Source of the DNA: an uncultured Tenacibaculum sp.
Lineage (GTDB): Bacteria > Bacteroidota > Bacteroidia > Flavobacteriales > Flavobacteriaceae
Length of the DNA stretch: 64,000 bases
Assembly: GCA_937922085.1 (NCBI GenBank)
Contig: CAKZVD010000003.1
Coordinates: 237,455 to 301,454, forward strand
Direction: 5' to 3'
Shown here: one piece after another, positions 36,828 through 45,018 of the stretch
Position numbering within the stretch: position 1 is the stretch's first letter
How the letters are laid out: every line of letters begins with the position of its first letter
The notes under the pieces: model-generated
Databases searched by the model: none
What the model was told of the DNA's origin: nothing
Seen by the model: the letters and a program-made list of their open reading frames with translations, nothing else
Program-made: the position numbers and the translations under genes

Positions 36828-37826
36828 ATGAATATTTTAGTTACAGGCGCAACTGGTTTTTTAGGTAGTAGAATTGTACAAGCTTTATTACAAAAATATA
36901 ATGTGGAAAAAATACTTGCTACGGGAAGAAAATTCAATACATATAATCAAGCTATTTCTTCTCCTAAAATCAACTATGTATTAGGTGATTTAACAGATAA
37001 ATCTTTTGTAAAAAAGCTTTTTAAATCTCCTATTGATATTGTTATAAACTGCGCTAGTTTATCTTCTCCATGGGGAACTTATGATACTTTTTATAAAGCA
37101 AATTGTACTACCCAAAGTAATTTAATTGAGGGAGCTAAAAAATCGAAAATTAAACGATTCATTTATATATCAAGCCCTAGTATTTATTTTGATTTTAAAA
37201 ATACTATAAACGTAAACGAAGCATCTGTATTACCCAAAAAACTGGTTAATAATTACGCTGTTACAAAGGTAGAAGCAGAAAAAATGATTACTGCATCTGG
37301 TTTAGAATATGTTATTCTAAGGCCAAGAGCACTTACAGGAGCTGGAGATACTGTTATTATGCCTCGAATGATACGAAGTTATGAAGAAAAACGATTAAAA
37401 ATTATTGGTTCTGGAGAAAATAAAGTTGATTTAACCTCTGTTTCTAATTTTGTAGATGCTATTTGGCTAGCTATTAATACAGATACTATAAACTGTAACA
37501 CCGATTATAACATAACAAATGGTGCCCCTATAAAATTATGGGATGCTATTAATTATATGTTAGAAAAATTAGGTTATAAAAAGATTACAAAAAAAATGCC
37601 TGCATCAATGTTATACAAAATTGCATACTTAATGGAAATTAAGGCCAAATATATTACTCCAAAAAAGGAGCCTATTTTAACAAGATATTCTGTTGGTATT
37701 TTAGCTAATTCTGTTTGGTTTGATATTTCTAAAGCAAAGAATAAATTAGGATATATACCAAAACAATCTACACAAGAAGCAATGGATGAATTTTTAGAAT
37801 GGCATTTAAAAAACAATACAAAATGA
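36828..37826 (+). CDS. NAD(P)-dependent epimerase/dehydratase, OleD/3-beta-HSD-like
   Basis: 332 residues, extended SDR. Gly motif TGATGFLG near residue 7, catalytic YAVTKVEAEK (YxxxK), ILRPRALTGAGD, and the DLTSVSNFVDA and YNITNGAPIKLWD stretches. The segment INCASLSSPWGTYDTFYKAN and the overall pattern resemble OleD, the reductase that reduces 2-alkyl-3-ketoacids during long-chain olefin/beta-lactone synthesis. First gene of a six-gene operon; its TGA stop overlaps the next ATG. Substrate inferred, not seen. Confidence 0.75.
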   Translation: MNILVTGATGFLGSRIVQALLQKYNVEKILATGRKFNTYNQAISSPKINYVLGDLTDKSFVKKLFKSPIDIVINCASLSSPWGTYDTFYKANCTTQSNLIEGAKKSKIKRFIYISSPSIYFDFKNTINVNEASVLPKKLVNNYAVTKVEAEKMITASGLEYVILRPRALTGAGDTVIMPRMIRSYEEKRLKIIGSGENKVDLTSVSNFVDAIWLAINTDTINCNTDYNITNGAPIKLWDAINYMLEKLGYKKITKKMPASMLYKIAYLMEIKAKYITPKKEPILTRYSVGILANSVWFDISKAKNKLGYIPKQSTQEAMDEFLEWHLKNNTK

Positions 37827-38671
37827 CTGTAGATTTAAAAATAAGTAAAGCAGGACATTGTGTAGCTGGTGGACATCATGCAGAACAAGGAGCTTCTAAA
37901 AAAAACATTCAATTTAATGCATTGTTTGCTTTAATAAAACACCCAGAAAAAGGATATATACTATTTGATACAGGGTATTCTGAACGCTTTTTTAAAGCTA
38001 CTAAAAAATTTCCTTATCAAATATATGGGGCTATTACTAAAGTTACTGTAAATAAAAAAGAGGAAGTGATTCATCAATTAAAAACTATTGGAATTACTGC
38101 AAATGAAATAAAATATATTATTATTTCACATTTTCATGCCGACCATATTGGCGGTTTAAAAGATTTTCCAGAAGCGCAGTTTATATGTACCAAAATTGGT
38201 TACAAAGATGTGAAAGGAAAATCGGGGTTTTCTGGTTTAAAAAAAGCTTTCATGCCTACTTTAATGCCTGATGATTTTGAAAATAGATGCCAATTTATAG
38301 AAATAGAAACAGCAACTAATGTACATTCTGATTTAGGAAAAATGATTGATCTTTTTAATGACGGTACTATAAAGATATGCGCATTAGATGGTCATGCTTT
38401 GGGTATGATTGGTATTTTGGTAAAAACAAATGAAAGAAAAGTCTTTTTAGTTTCAGATGCTGCTTGGTTAAAAAGTAATTTTCAGGATTTAAAATTACCA
38501 CATCCTATTGTAAAGCTTTTTTTTAACTCTTGGAGTGATTTTAAAGAAAGTTTGAATCGTATTCATGCGTTTTATAAAAACAACCCTAAAACATTAATCA
38601 TTCCTAGTCATTGTATGGAAACTTATACGGAATTACCGCAAGATATAAAATGGAAACATGAAGCATTTTAA
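37823..38671 (+). CDS. Metallo-beta-lactamase-fold hydrolase (lactonase-like)
   Basis: 282 residues from ATG 37823, which overlaps the previous stop as ATGA; a start at 37799 is possible but less coupled. Zinc motif HFHADH at residues 103-108, followed by GHALGMIGI (third His), VSDAAW (bridging Asp) and PSHCME (last His). The dinuclear site and layout are like the AHL-lactonase branch. In this operon it may open or hydrolyse a lactone or thioester intermediate (inference). It overlaps the next gene by 14 bases. Confidence 0.78.
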   Translation: MTVDLKISKAGHCVAGGHHAEQGASKKNIQFNALFALIKHPEKGYILFDTGYSERFFKATKKFPYQIYGAITKVTVNKKEEVIHQLKTIGITANEIKYIIISHFHADHIGGLKDFPEAQFICTKIGYKDVKGKSGFSGLKKAFMPTLMPDDFENRCQFIEIETATNVHSDLGKMIDLFNDGTIKICALDGHALGMIGILVKTNERKVFLVSDAAWLKSNFQDLKLPHPIVKLFFNSWSDFKESLNRIHAFYKNNPKTLIIPSHCMETYTELPQDIKWKHEAF

Positions 38672-39932
38672 ATTATACATCTTATTCTATTTTGTTCGTC
38701 ACAGATTAAATAGATTGTTTAGATCTAATCGTCCTTCAAAAAAAAGGATTCGTAAATGGAAAAACAACTTAAATAAATCTTCGTTTTATAATAAAAATTT
38801 GTTGTCTTATCCTATTATGAATAAACAATTGTTTATGGATAATTTTGATGCTATAAATACGGTTAATATTACCAAAAAAAAAGCTTTTGAAGTGGCTTTA
38901 AAAAGTGAAACTACAAGAGATTTCAATCCTACTATTGGAGATATAAGCGTAGGGTTATCCTCTGGTACAAGTGGTAATAAAGGGATATTTTTGGTCAGTC
39001 CTAAAGAAAGAGCAATGTGGGTGGGTGCTATTTTAGATAGAGTTATTGGTTTTTCTTTTAGAAAACGAAAAATCGCTTTTTTTTTAAGAGCAAATAACAA
39101 TTTGTATGAGTCTGTAAAATCAAAAATACTTGCATTTCATTTCTTCGATATTATAAAACCTATGGAAGATAATATTACAGAATTAATTAAAATTAAACCT
39201 AATATATTAATAGCACAACCTTCTGTATTAAATGAAATAGCTAAACATTTTGAAAAAAATAATATCAGTTTAAAATTTGATAAAATTATAGCAGTAGCAG
39301 AAGTTTTAGAACAAGATCAAAAAAAGTACTTTGAAAAAGTGTTTTCTCAAAAAATAGCACAGGTTTATCAAGCTACAGAAGGCTTTTTAGCGCATACTTG
39401 TAAAGAAGGAAAATTACATTTTAATGAAGATTGGCTTACCATTGAAAAAAAATATATTGATGGTAAAAAAGATAGGTTCCATCCTATTATTACAGATTAC
39501 ATGAGATTTTCTCAACCATTGGTTAGATATGAATTAAATGATATTATTCATGAGGGAAAACCCTGTAAATGTGGATTAAAATCTACCGTGATCGATCGAA
39601 TTGAAGGACGTTCTGATGATGTTTTTACTTTTAACCTCAATAATAAAGAAATTGTTATATTCCCTGATACCATTCGTAGAGCAATTATTAGTGTTAGTAA
39701 TGAAATTCATAATTATAAAGTAACTCTTATAAATGAAAATACAATTACGTATGCTATAGAAGTTAACAATGGTTTTGATAAAAAAGAAATTAGTAAAAAA
39801 GTAAAAAGTGCACTTCTTCATATATTCAACAAAAAGAATATAAAAAACGTAGTTCTAAATGAAGGAATTATTGAAGTGAATACTATGAATAAATTTAAAA
39901 GAATAGCGAATGAAAGTAATAAGACCTTTTAA
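38658..39932 (+). CDS. Adenylate-forming enzyme, F390 synthetase/PaaK-like
   Basis: 424 residues. The nucleotide-binding loop is LSSGTSGNKGIFLV (about residues 97-110), followed by IAVAEVL, the A5-like QVYQATEG, and KCGLKSTVIDRIEGRSDDV, the C-terminal hinge of PaaK/CapK-type ligases. It should activate a carboxylate with ATP. In OleC-type pathways such an enzyme activates a beta-hydroxyacid. The N-terminus is basic (RLNRLFRSNRPSKKRIRKWK), compatible with peripheral membrane contact. Overlaps both neighbours (14 and 23 bases). Confidence 0.75.
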   Translation: MKHFKLYILFYFVRHRLNRLFRSNRPSKKRIRKWKNNLNKSSFYNKNLLSYPIMNKQLFMDNFDAINTVNITKKKAFEVALKSETTRDFNPTIGDISVGLSSGTSGNKGIFLVSPKERAMWVGAILDRVIGFSFRKRKIAFFLRANNNLYESVKSKILAFHFFDIIKPMEDNITELIKIKPNILIAQPSVLNEIAKHFEKNNISLKFDKIIAVAEVLEQDQKKYFEKVFSQKIAQVYQATEGFLAHTCKEGKLHFNEDWLTIEKKYIDGKKDRFHPIITDYMRFSQPLVRYELNDIIHEGKPCKCGLKSTVIDRIEGRSDDVFTFNLNNKEIVIFPDTIRRAIISVSNEIHNYKVTLINENTITYAIEVNNGFDKKEISKKVKSALLHIFNKKNIKNVVLNEGIIEVNTMNKFKRIANESNKTF

Positions 39933-40914
39933 AATTATTGGCCTTGGTAAGTTTTTACCAAAAAAGATGGTGACTAATGCTGAATTAGAAGATCAATTAA
40001 AGATTTCTAAAGGCTGGATTTATAAATATACTGGTGTAAAAACGAGATATCATGTGCAAGAAGAAAGTGTTTCTACAATGGGAGCCGCTGCTTTACAAAA
40101 TGCTTTAGAAGACGCTAAAATAAAAATAACAGATTTAGACATGTTACTTGGTGGTGGTGCTACTTTTGATTACATACTACCTAACAGATCATCTTCAATA
40201 GCAAATGAATTTAAAGAAGCTAAGGATTGTAATTTTCCTTGTATCGATATAAACTCTACCTGTTTAAGTTTTATTTCTGCTTTAGATTTTGCTTCCTATA
40301 AATTACAAGATCCAGATATAAACACCATTGCAATTGTAACTTCTGAAATAGCTTCTAAAGGATTAAATTCTAAAAATGCAGAGACTTATTCTTTATTTGG
40401 TGATGCAGCTACAGCTGTAATTATTTCAAGTGATGACCAAGGTAAAAAAGGCTTGGTTAGACAAACGATTAATACTTATACTGAATGTAATAAAGATACA
40501 ATTATAAAAGGTGGTGGAGCAAAATATTTCCCTAAAGAATATCCTTATAATGAAGAGTTATATAGTTTTCAAATGAACGGAAAGAGATTACTTCGTTTTA
40601 CAAAATTAGTATTACCTCAATTTTTAAACAACCTTTTAAACCCAATATCTTGTAAGTTACAAGATATAGACTTTATTATTCCACACCAAGCAAGTAAACT
40701 TGGCTTGCAGTTGTTTACAGAACACACAAATAAGTATAAAAGAGAAAATACTGTACAAGGTCAGTTAGAAAAATACGGAAATTGTATTGCTGCATCTATT
40801 CCGTTAGCTTTTATCGAGAGTGTTCAAAATGGACTTATTAAATCAGGTGATTCTTGTTTATTATGTGGAACGGCTGCGGGAGTTTCTATTGGTGGACTTT
40901 TAATTAAATATTAA
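39910..40914 (+). CDS. 3-oxoacyl-ACP synthase III (FabH/OleA-like ketosynthase)
   Basis: 334 residues, thiolase fold. Catalytic triad Cys118 (DINSTCLSF), His259 (IPHQASKLG) and Asn291 (YGNCIAAS), with spacing close to FabH 112/244/274. GDAATAVIIS is the family Gly-rich segment. It condenses an acyl thioester with malonyl-ACP (FabH) or with a second acyl chain (OleA); the operon context favours a specialised rather than housekeeping synthase. Overlaps the upstream ligase gene by 23 bases. Confidence 0.85.
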   Translation: MKVIRPFKIIGLGKFLPKKMVTNAELEDQLKISKGWIYKYTGVKTRYHVQEESVSTMGAAALQNALEDAKIKITDLDMLLGGGATFDYILPNRSSSIANEFKEAKDCNFPCIDINSTCLSFISALDFASYKLQDPDINTIAIVTSEIASKGLNSKNAETYSLFGDAATAVIISSDDQGKKGLVRQTINTYTECNKDTIIKGGGAKYFPKEYPYNEELYSFQMNGKRLLRFTKLVLPQFLNNLLNPISCKLQDIDFIIPHQASKLGLQLFTEHTNKYKRENTVQGQLEKYGNCIAASIPLAFIESVQNGLIKSGDSCLLCGTAAGVSIGGLLIKY

Positions 40915-40924
40915 ATTTAAAACT

Positions 40925-42037
40925 ATGAGTTTAGCTATAGGTACTGGATTAATGCTGTTAATGGTAATCATAGAATTGGTTATTTTAAAATATTATAAAA
41001 AGAAACAAATACCTTGGAAAGATGTTGTATTTAATCTTAATTCTGGACATATCTTAATGTGGATATTAAGAGGTATCGAATTGGCTATTTTTTATTTCAT
41101 TTTACATAATTATAGTTTTCACTTATTAGAAAACTGGTCATTTATACCTATTTGGATTTTTACTTTCCTTGCATGGGATTTTTGTTTTTATTGGTTGCAT
41201 CGTTTACATCATAAAATTAAATTATTTTGGATGGTACATGTGGTACATCATGAGGGTGAAGAGTATAATTTATCACTAGGTATTCGAAATTCTTGGTACT
41301 CCTCTGTAACTTCCATTCCTTTTTTTATAATGTTGGCTGTTATTGGTGTTCCTTTTGAAATATTTGTTTCAATTTCTTCTCTTCATTATTTTATTCAATT
41401 TTATAACCATAACGGATTAGTAAAAAAAAGTGGTTTCTTAGAAAAAATAATGATTACGCCTTCGCATCATAGAGTTCATCATGGCGTAAATGATGCCTAT
41501 ATAGATAAGAATTTTGGAGGTACATTAGTTATATGGGATAAAATGTTTGGAACTTTTCAAGTTGAGAAAGAGGATGATCCTATCGTATTTGGAACTTTAG
41601 ATCATGTAAAAACCAATAATCTCTTTTGGGCGAATAATATTCCTGTTCTTAAAATGATAGGTCTTAAAATTCCAAAATTTAAAGAAAAACATGTTCGTTA
41701 TAAAATAAAAGGTATTGTATTAGGTATTGCAGCGCTTATATTATTTGCTTTATTATTAAATTATATTCTTTATGAAGACATATGGTCTAACACTATCAAA
41801 CTTTTTTTATTTACCATCATATTTTCAGGAACTTTAGCTATTGGTGGTATTTCTGAAGGAAGATATTGGGGATTAATTCTTTGGGCAATCACTGGAATCG
41901 TAATGCCTATTATTTTTGTATTTACAACATTAAACCATTGGCTACTTAACATTTCTTTTCTGTTATTATTCTTACACGTATTGTATACTAGTTTTCTTGC
42001 ATTAAGAAAAAGTGATTTAAAGAAACTATCATCCTAA
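40925..42037 (+). CDS. Sterol desaturase / fatty acid hydroxylase-family enzyme
   Basis: 370 residues. The first about 250 residues have the di-iron histidine clusters: HRLHH, HVVHHEGE and SHHRVHHGVN, with membrane helices. A C-terminal extension of about 110 residues has four more hydrophobic segments. Likely adds a hydroxyl or double bond to the lipid made by this operon. 10 bases after the ketosynthase gene. Confidence 0.8.
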   Translation: MSLAIGTGLMLLMVIIELVILKYYKKKQIPWKDVVFNLNSGHILMWILRGIELAIFYFILHNYSFHLLENWSFIPIWIFTFLAWDFCFYWLHRLHHKIKLFWMVHVVHHEGEEYNLSLGIRNSWYSSVTSIPFFIMLAVIGVPFEIFVSISSLHYFIQFYNHNGLVKKSGFLEKIMITPSHHRVHHGVNDAYIDKNFGGTLVIWDKMFGTFQVEKEDDPIVFGTLDHVKTNNLFWANNIPVLKMIGLKIPKFKEKHVRYKIKGIVLGIAALILFALLLNYILYEDIWSNTIKLFLFTIIFSGTLAIGGISEGRYWGLILWAITGIVMPIIFVFTTLNHWLLNISFLLLFLHVLYTSFLALRKSDLKKLSS

Positions 42038-42050
42038 ATATTAAAAATAA

Positions 42051-42650
42051 TTGAAAAACAATAGAATACTTATTTACTTAATACTTCAATCAGTTGTAGC
42101 CGCTTTATATTATTTAGGAAGTTTTATAACTTTATTTGATGCAAATACTATTTCTTTAACAACCGTAGATCACTATGTAAAACCTCATTTTTTAGCGGTA
42201 TGGATTTATATGTCTTTTTTTCTACTGCTCTTTTTAACAGTATATCTTTCTAATAAAAAAGATATGATCTTGTTTATGAAACTAATTCTAATGAATTCAA
42301 TTATATCTCTAATTATTTTCATCTTTTTCCCTACTTTTATAGTGGATTCCGATTATTATATGCTTCAAAAAGAAAGTCCTATTTCTTTTAAAGTATTATC
42401 TTTTGTAATTAATAATGACGTAAGATCAAATTGTTTTCCTTCTTTACATATAGCCAATTCATTACTAGCTACATTTTTCTTGTTACGAATAAAAAACAAA
42501 CTCCTCTCTTTTATTAGTTGTATTTGGTTTTTATTAATAACATGGTCTGTATTAAGTACTGGTCAGCATTATTTTTATGATATTTTAGGAGGTATTTTAT
42601 TAAGTATTATAACGTATTTTATATTTCCAAAATATTTAAAATCATTCTAA
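42051..42650 (+). CDS. PAP2-family lipid phosphatase
   Basis: 199 residues, about six membrane helices. The start is TTG at 42051, 13 bases after the previous stop. PAP2 motifs: PSLHIA (C2) and STGQHYFYD (C3, with His and Asp); the C1 motif KxxxxxxRP is not evident, only a short NNDVRSNCF before C2. Dephosphorylates a lipid phosphate or transfers a headgroup. Last gene of the operon. Confidence 0.75.
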   Translation: MKNNRILIYLILQSVVAALYYLGSFITLFDANTISLTTVDHYVKPHFLAVWIYMSFFLLLFLTVYLSNKKDMILFMKLILMNSIISLIIFIFFPTFIVDSDYYMLQKESPISFKVLSFVINNDVRSNCFPSLHIANSLLATFFLLRIKNKLLSFISCIWFLLITWSVLSTGQHYFYDILGGILLSIITYFIFPKYLKSF

Positions 42651-42724
42651 CTTTTTATAATATTAAATAAATTTAAACCTATTATTGCAGGCAAATTAAA
42701 ATAAACTCTTTCCCAGAAAACAGT

Positions 42725-43399
42725 ATGAATAATACAAAACACAACTTAATTGAAGCAGAAAAAAAAGCTTCTGAATTATTTTCTGTAATTGAAAATAAAG
42801 GACTCATTGTTTCTGGTAAATCAGAAAAAGAATTGAACTCTGAAATATTTGAATTAGCATTTGAGTTATATGGGATAAAAAAATATTGGCATAAAAGAAT
42901 TGTAAGAACAGGAAAAAATACACTTAAACCTTATGATGAAAACCCTGAAAATTTAACAATTCAAAAAGACGATATTTTATTTATTGATTTTGGGCCAATA
43001 TTTGACGAGTGGGAAGCAGATTTTGGGAGAACTTATGTTTTAGGTTCCAACGAACTAAAACATAAACTAAAAAAAGATATTGAACTGGCTTGGTTAGATT
43101 GCAAAACTTTTTTTGACTCAAAAGAAAATATAACTGGTGCAGAATTATATAATTATGCTGTTTTATCTGCTAAAAACTATGGATGGGAATTCGGTGGTGA
43201 AATAGCAGGCCATATAATTGGTCATTTCCCTCATGAAAAACTAGAAAAGGAAGATAAAACGAATTACGTGCATCCTAACAACCACAAAAACATGTTAGAT
43301 TTTGACAAAAATGGTAATAAAAAAGAATGGATACTTGAAATTCATTTTGTAAATAAAGAAAAAGAAATTGGAGGATTTTTCGAACAACTTTTAACCTAA
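42725..43399 (+). CDS. M24-family metallopeptidase-like protein (aminopeptidase P fold)
   Basis: 224 residues with the pita-bread fold landmarks: FIDFGPIFDEWEADFGRTY (first two Asp ligands), GHIIGHFPHE (His ligand region) and the final EIHF with a Glu. Shorter than full aminopeptidase P because the N-terminal domain is absent. Probably a proline dipeptidase or creatinase-like hydrolase; substrate unknown. Single gene. Confidence 0.75.
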   Translation: MNNTKHNLIEAEKKASELFSVIENKGLIVSGKSEKELNSEIFELAFELYGIKKYWHKRIVRTGKNTLKPYDENPENLTIQKDDILFIDFGPIFDEWEADFGRTYVLGSNELKHKLKKDIELAWLDCKTFFDSKENITGAELYNYAVLSAKNYGWEFGGEIAGHIIGHFPHEKLEKEDKTNYVHPNNHKNMLDFDKNGNKKEWILEIHFVNKEKEIGGFFEQLLT

Positions 43400-43422
43400 T
43401 TATCTATTAACTTAACTATAAA

Positions 43423-44070
43423 TTATATTTTAAAGCTCAAAAGGTTTTCATAAACTATTTTTGCTCCCTTTTCTATCAAAATTTCTTTATTTTTTGTCCC
43501 AACTCCAATAAATTCTACATTGAGGTTTCTAGCCGTCAATAAATCCCAAAGTCCATCTCCAACAGAAATAATACGTTTAAATTTATCTACATTGTAATAT
43601 TCGGATGCATTTTTAATTGCTTTTTCAACTATTTTTTCTCTTTCATATATAAAATCAGAAGCTACTAATTGTATTTCTTCAAATTTAATTCCTATAGATT
43701 GTAATTTATATTTTGCGGGCCTACGCAATGAACCCGTAGCAAAGCAAACACCAAAATCAGTTTCTTTTTCCAATTTTTCAATTAAAATCTTAGCTCCAGC
43801 AATTTCTTCTATTTTTTCAAATCTAATCTTTTCATTTAAACCACTTTCAAACTCATTCAACTTAACATCTGAAAACGGTAAATTTTGTTCCGACTCATAA
43901 ATTTCTTTAGCAATGAATGAATCCGTATGATGTTTAAACGATTTAAATTCAGAATTAACTTCTCTTACTCCTATTTTAATCAACATTTCTGTAAATGCCT
44001 TTTGATGAACTTTTACACTATTTGTTAGGGTTCCATCAATATCAAATACAATTAAATTTTTCTTTTTCAT
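43423..44070 (-). CDS. HAD-superfamily hydrolase (phosphoglycolate phosphatase-like)
   Basis: 215 residues. Motif I is DIDGTLTNS (nucleophile Asp9), motif II ATGS, motif IV GDGLWDLLTA. The helical cap between I and II is of the C1 type. Acts on an unknown small phosphate ester. 16 bases downstream of a tiny membrane-protein gene on the same strand. Confidence 0.82.
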   Translation of the reverse strand: MKKKNLIVFDIDGTLTNSVKVHQKAFTEMLIKIGVREVNSEFKSFKHHTDSFIAKEIYESEQNLPFSDVKLNEFESGLNEKIRFEKIEEIAGAKILIEKLEKETDFGVCFATGSLRRPAKYKLQSIGIKFEEIQLVASDFIYEREKIVEKAIKNASEYYNVDKFKRIISVGDGLWDLLTARNLNVEFIGVGTKNKEILIEKGAKIVYENLLSFKI

Positions 44071-44086
44071 TTTTTTAATTTTATAT

Positions 44087-44263
44087 CTAATTTTTTCTAA
44101 AACTCTTAATTAATATAAAAAAAGCCATTATTAGCGAAGGTATTAACAATAAAATTCCTGTGAAAAATAATATTTGAATTAAACAACTATCACTAGAACA
44201 GGGTTGACTTCCTTTAATCATTAATAAAATAGAACAAACAATACCTATAATAATAAAAGTCAT
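44087..44263 (-). CDS. Tiny two-helix membrane protein
   Basis: 58 residues, start ATG 44263, stop TAG 44087-44089. Two hydrophobic helices (MTFIIIGIVCSILLMI and ILFFTGILLLIPSLIMAFFI) flank a short loop with two Cys (CSSDSC), ending in a basic tail (KSFRKN). It fills an otherwise empty 220-base gap. Its architecture resembles the tiny membrane protein at 63214-63387. No family recognised. Confidence 0.5.
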   Translation of the reverse strand: MTFIIIGIVCSILLMIKGSQPCSSDSCLIQILFFTGILLLIPSLIMAFFILIKSFRKN

Positions 44264-44292
44264 TTATAGCTTTAATGAATAAAATTAATAAT

Positions 44293-45018
44293 TTAATATT
44301 CAATTAATGGATTATAACTTATAAACCTTGTAACAATACCATATTTGTTACCTATATTCTTTAAAATCTTTCTTTCTTTTCTGTTCTTATTTACTTCATA
44401 AACTTTGATTCGATTATCTATATGAATCCAAGCAAAATCAATTAAACTGTCTCTTTTTATTTTTAAAAATGCTTGTGAACTAGTCCCATGAATTAGTAAA
44501 GCATCAATACAATTAAGTTTTTTATTGTAAAGTATATTCGGATATTTTAAAGAATTTTTTATCAAAATTAAACTATCTCTTAAACGATCATAAATGAAAA
44601 GTCTTCTAACATCATTTCTTTGTCCATTTACTATAGTAGCTTTGTAATTAAAATCTAAAAAAGAGTCGTTATTAAAATCTGAAATTTTAGGATCAATTCT
44701 AGAATAACGATCTTTTTCAAATTCAAATTTATTTTTTTTAAACCATTTACCCCATTTCAACGTGTAAAAATTTAAACGTATAAAATTACTATCCTTTGTT
44801 TCATATAATTTTATTTCTATTTTATTTTTCCTTTTATTTCCAATAGTAGTGCTGTCAACAAAAAACTCTTTAAGTATTAAATAATCACTATTATCATATT
44901 CTTGATCTTTATTTAATTCTGCTTTTAATAATTTTTTACTTTCTCCTATCTGATTTGAATTGCAACTTACAACAACAATTAATATCATTACAAAAAACCT
45001 AATTATTTTAAATATCAT
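44293..45018 (-). CDS. Lipoprotein with a DxNxDxxxD calcium-loop-like motif
   Basis: 241 residues with a lipoprotein signal (MILIVVVSC). Central motif ISDFNNDSFLDF matches the DxNxDxxxD loop of integrin/VCBS-type repeats, followed by a beta-rich region. Unknown function. Its start overlaps the end of the YwqK-repeat gene by 4 bases (ATGA), so the two are translationally coupled; the analogous pair at 22410-25938 supports a working partnership. Confidence 0.62.
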   Translation of the reverse strand: MIFKIIRFFVMILIVVVSCNSNQIGESKKLLKAELNKDQEYDNSDYLILKEFFVDSTTIGNKRKNKIEIKLYETKDSNFIRLNFYTLKWGKWFKKNKFEFEKDRYSRIDPKISDFNNDSFLDFNYKATIVNGQRNDVRRLFIYDRLRDSLILIKNSLKYPNILYNKKLNCIDALLIHGTSSQAFLKIKRDSLIDFAWIHIDNRIKVYEVNKNRKERKILKNIGNKYGIVTRFISYNPLIEY

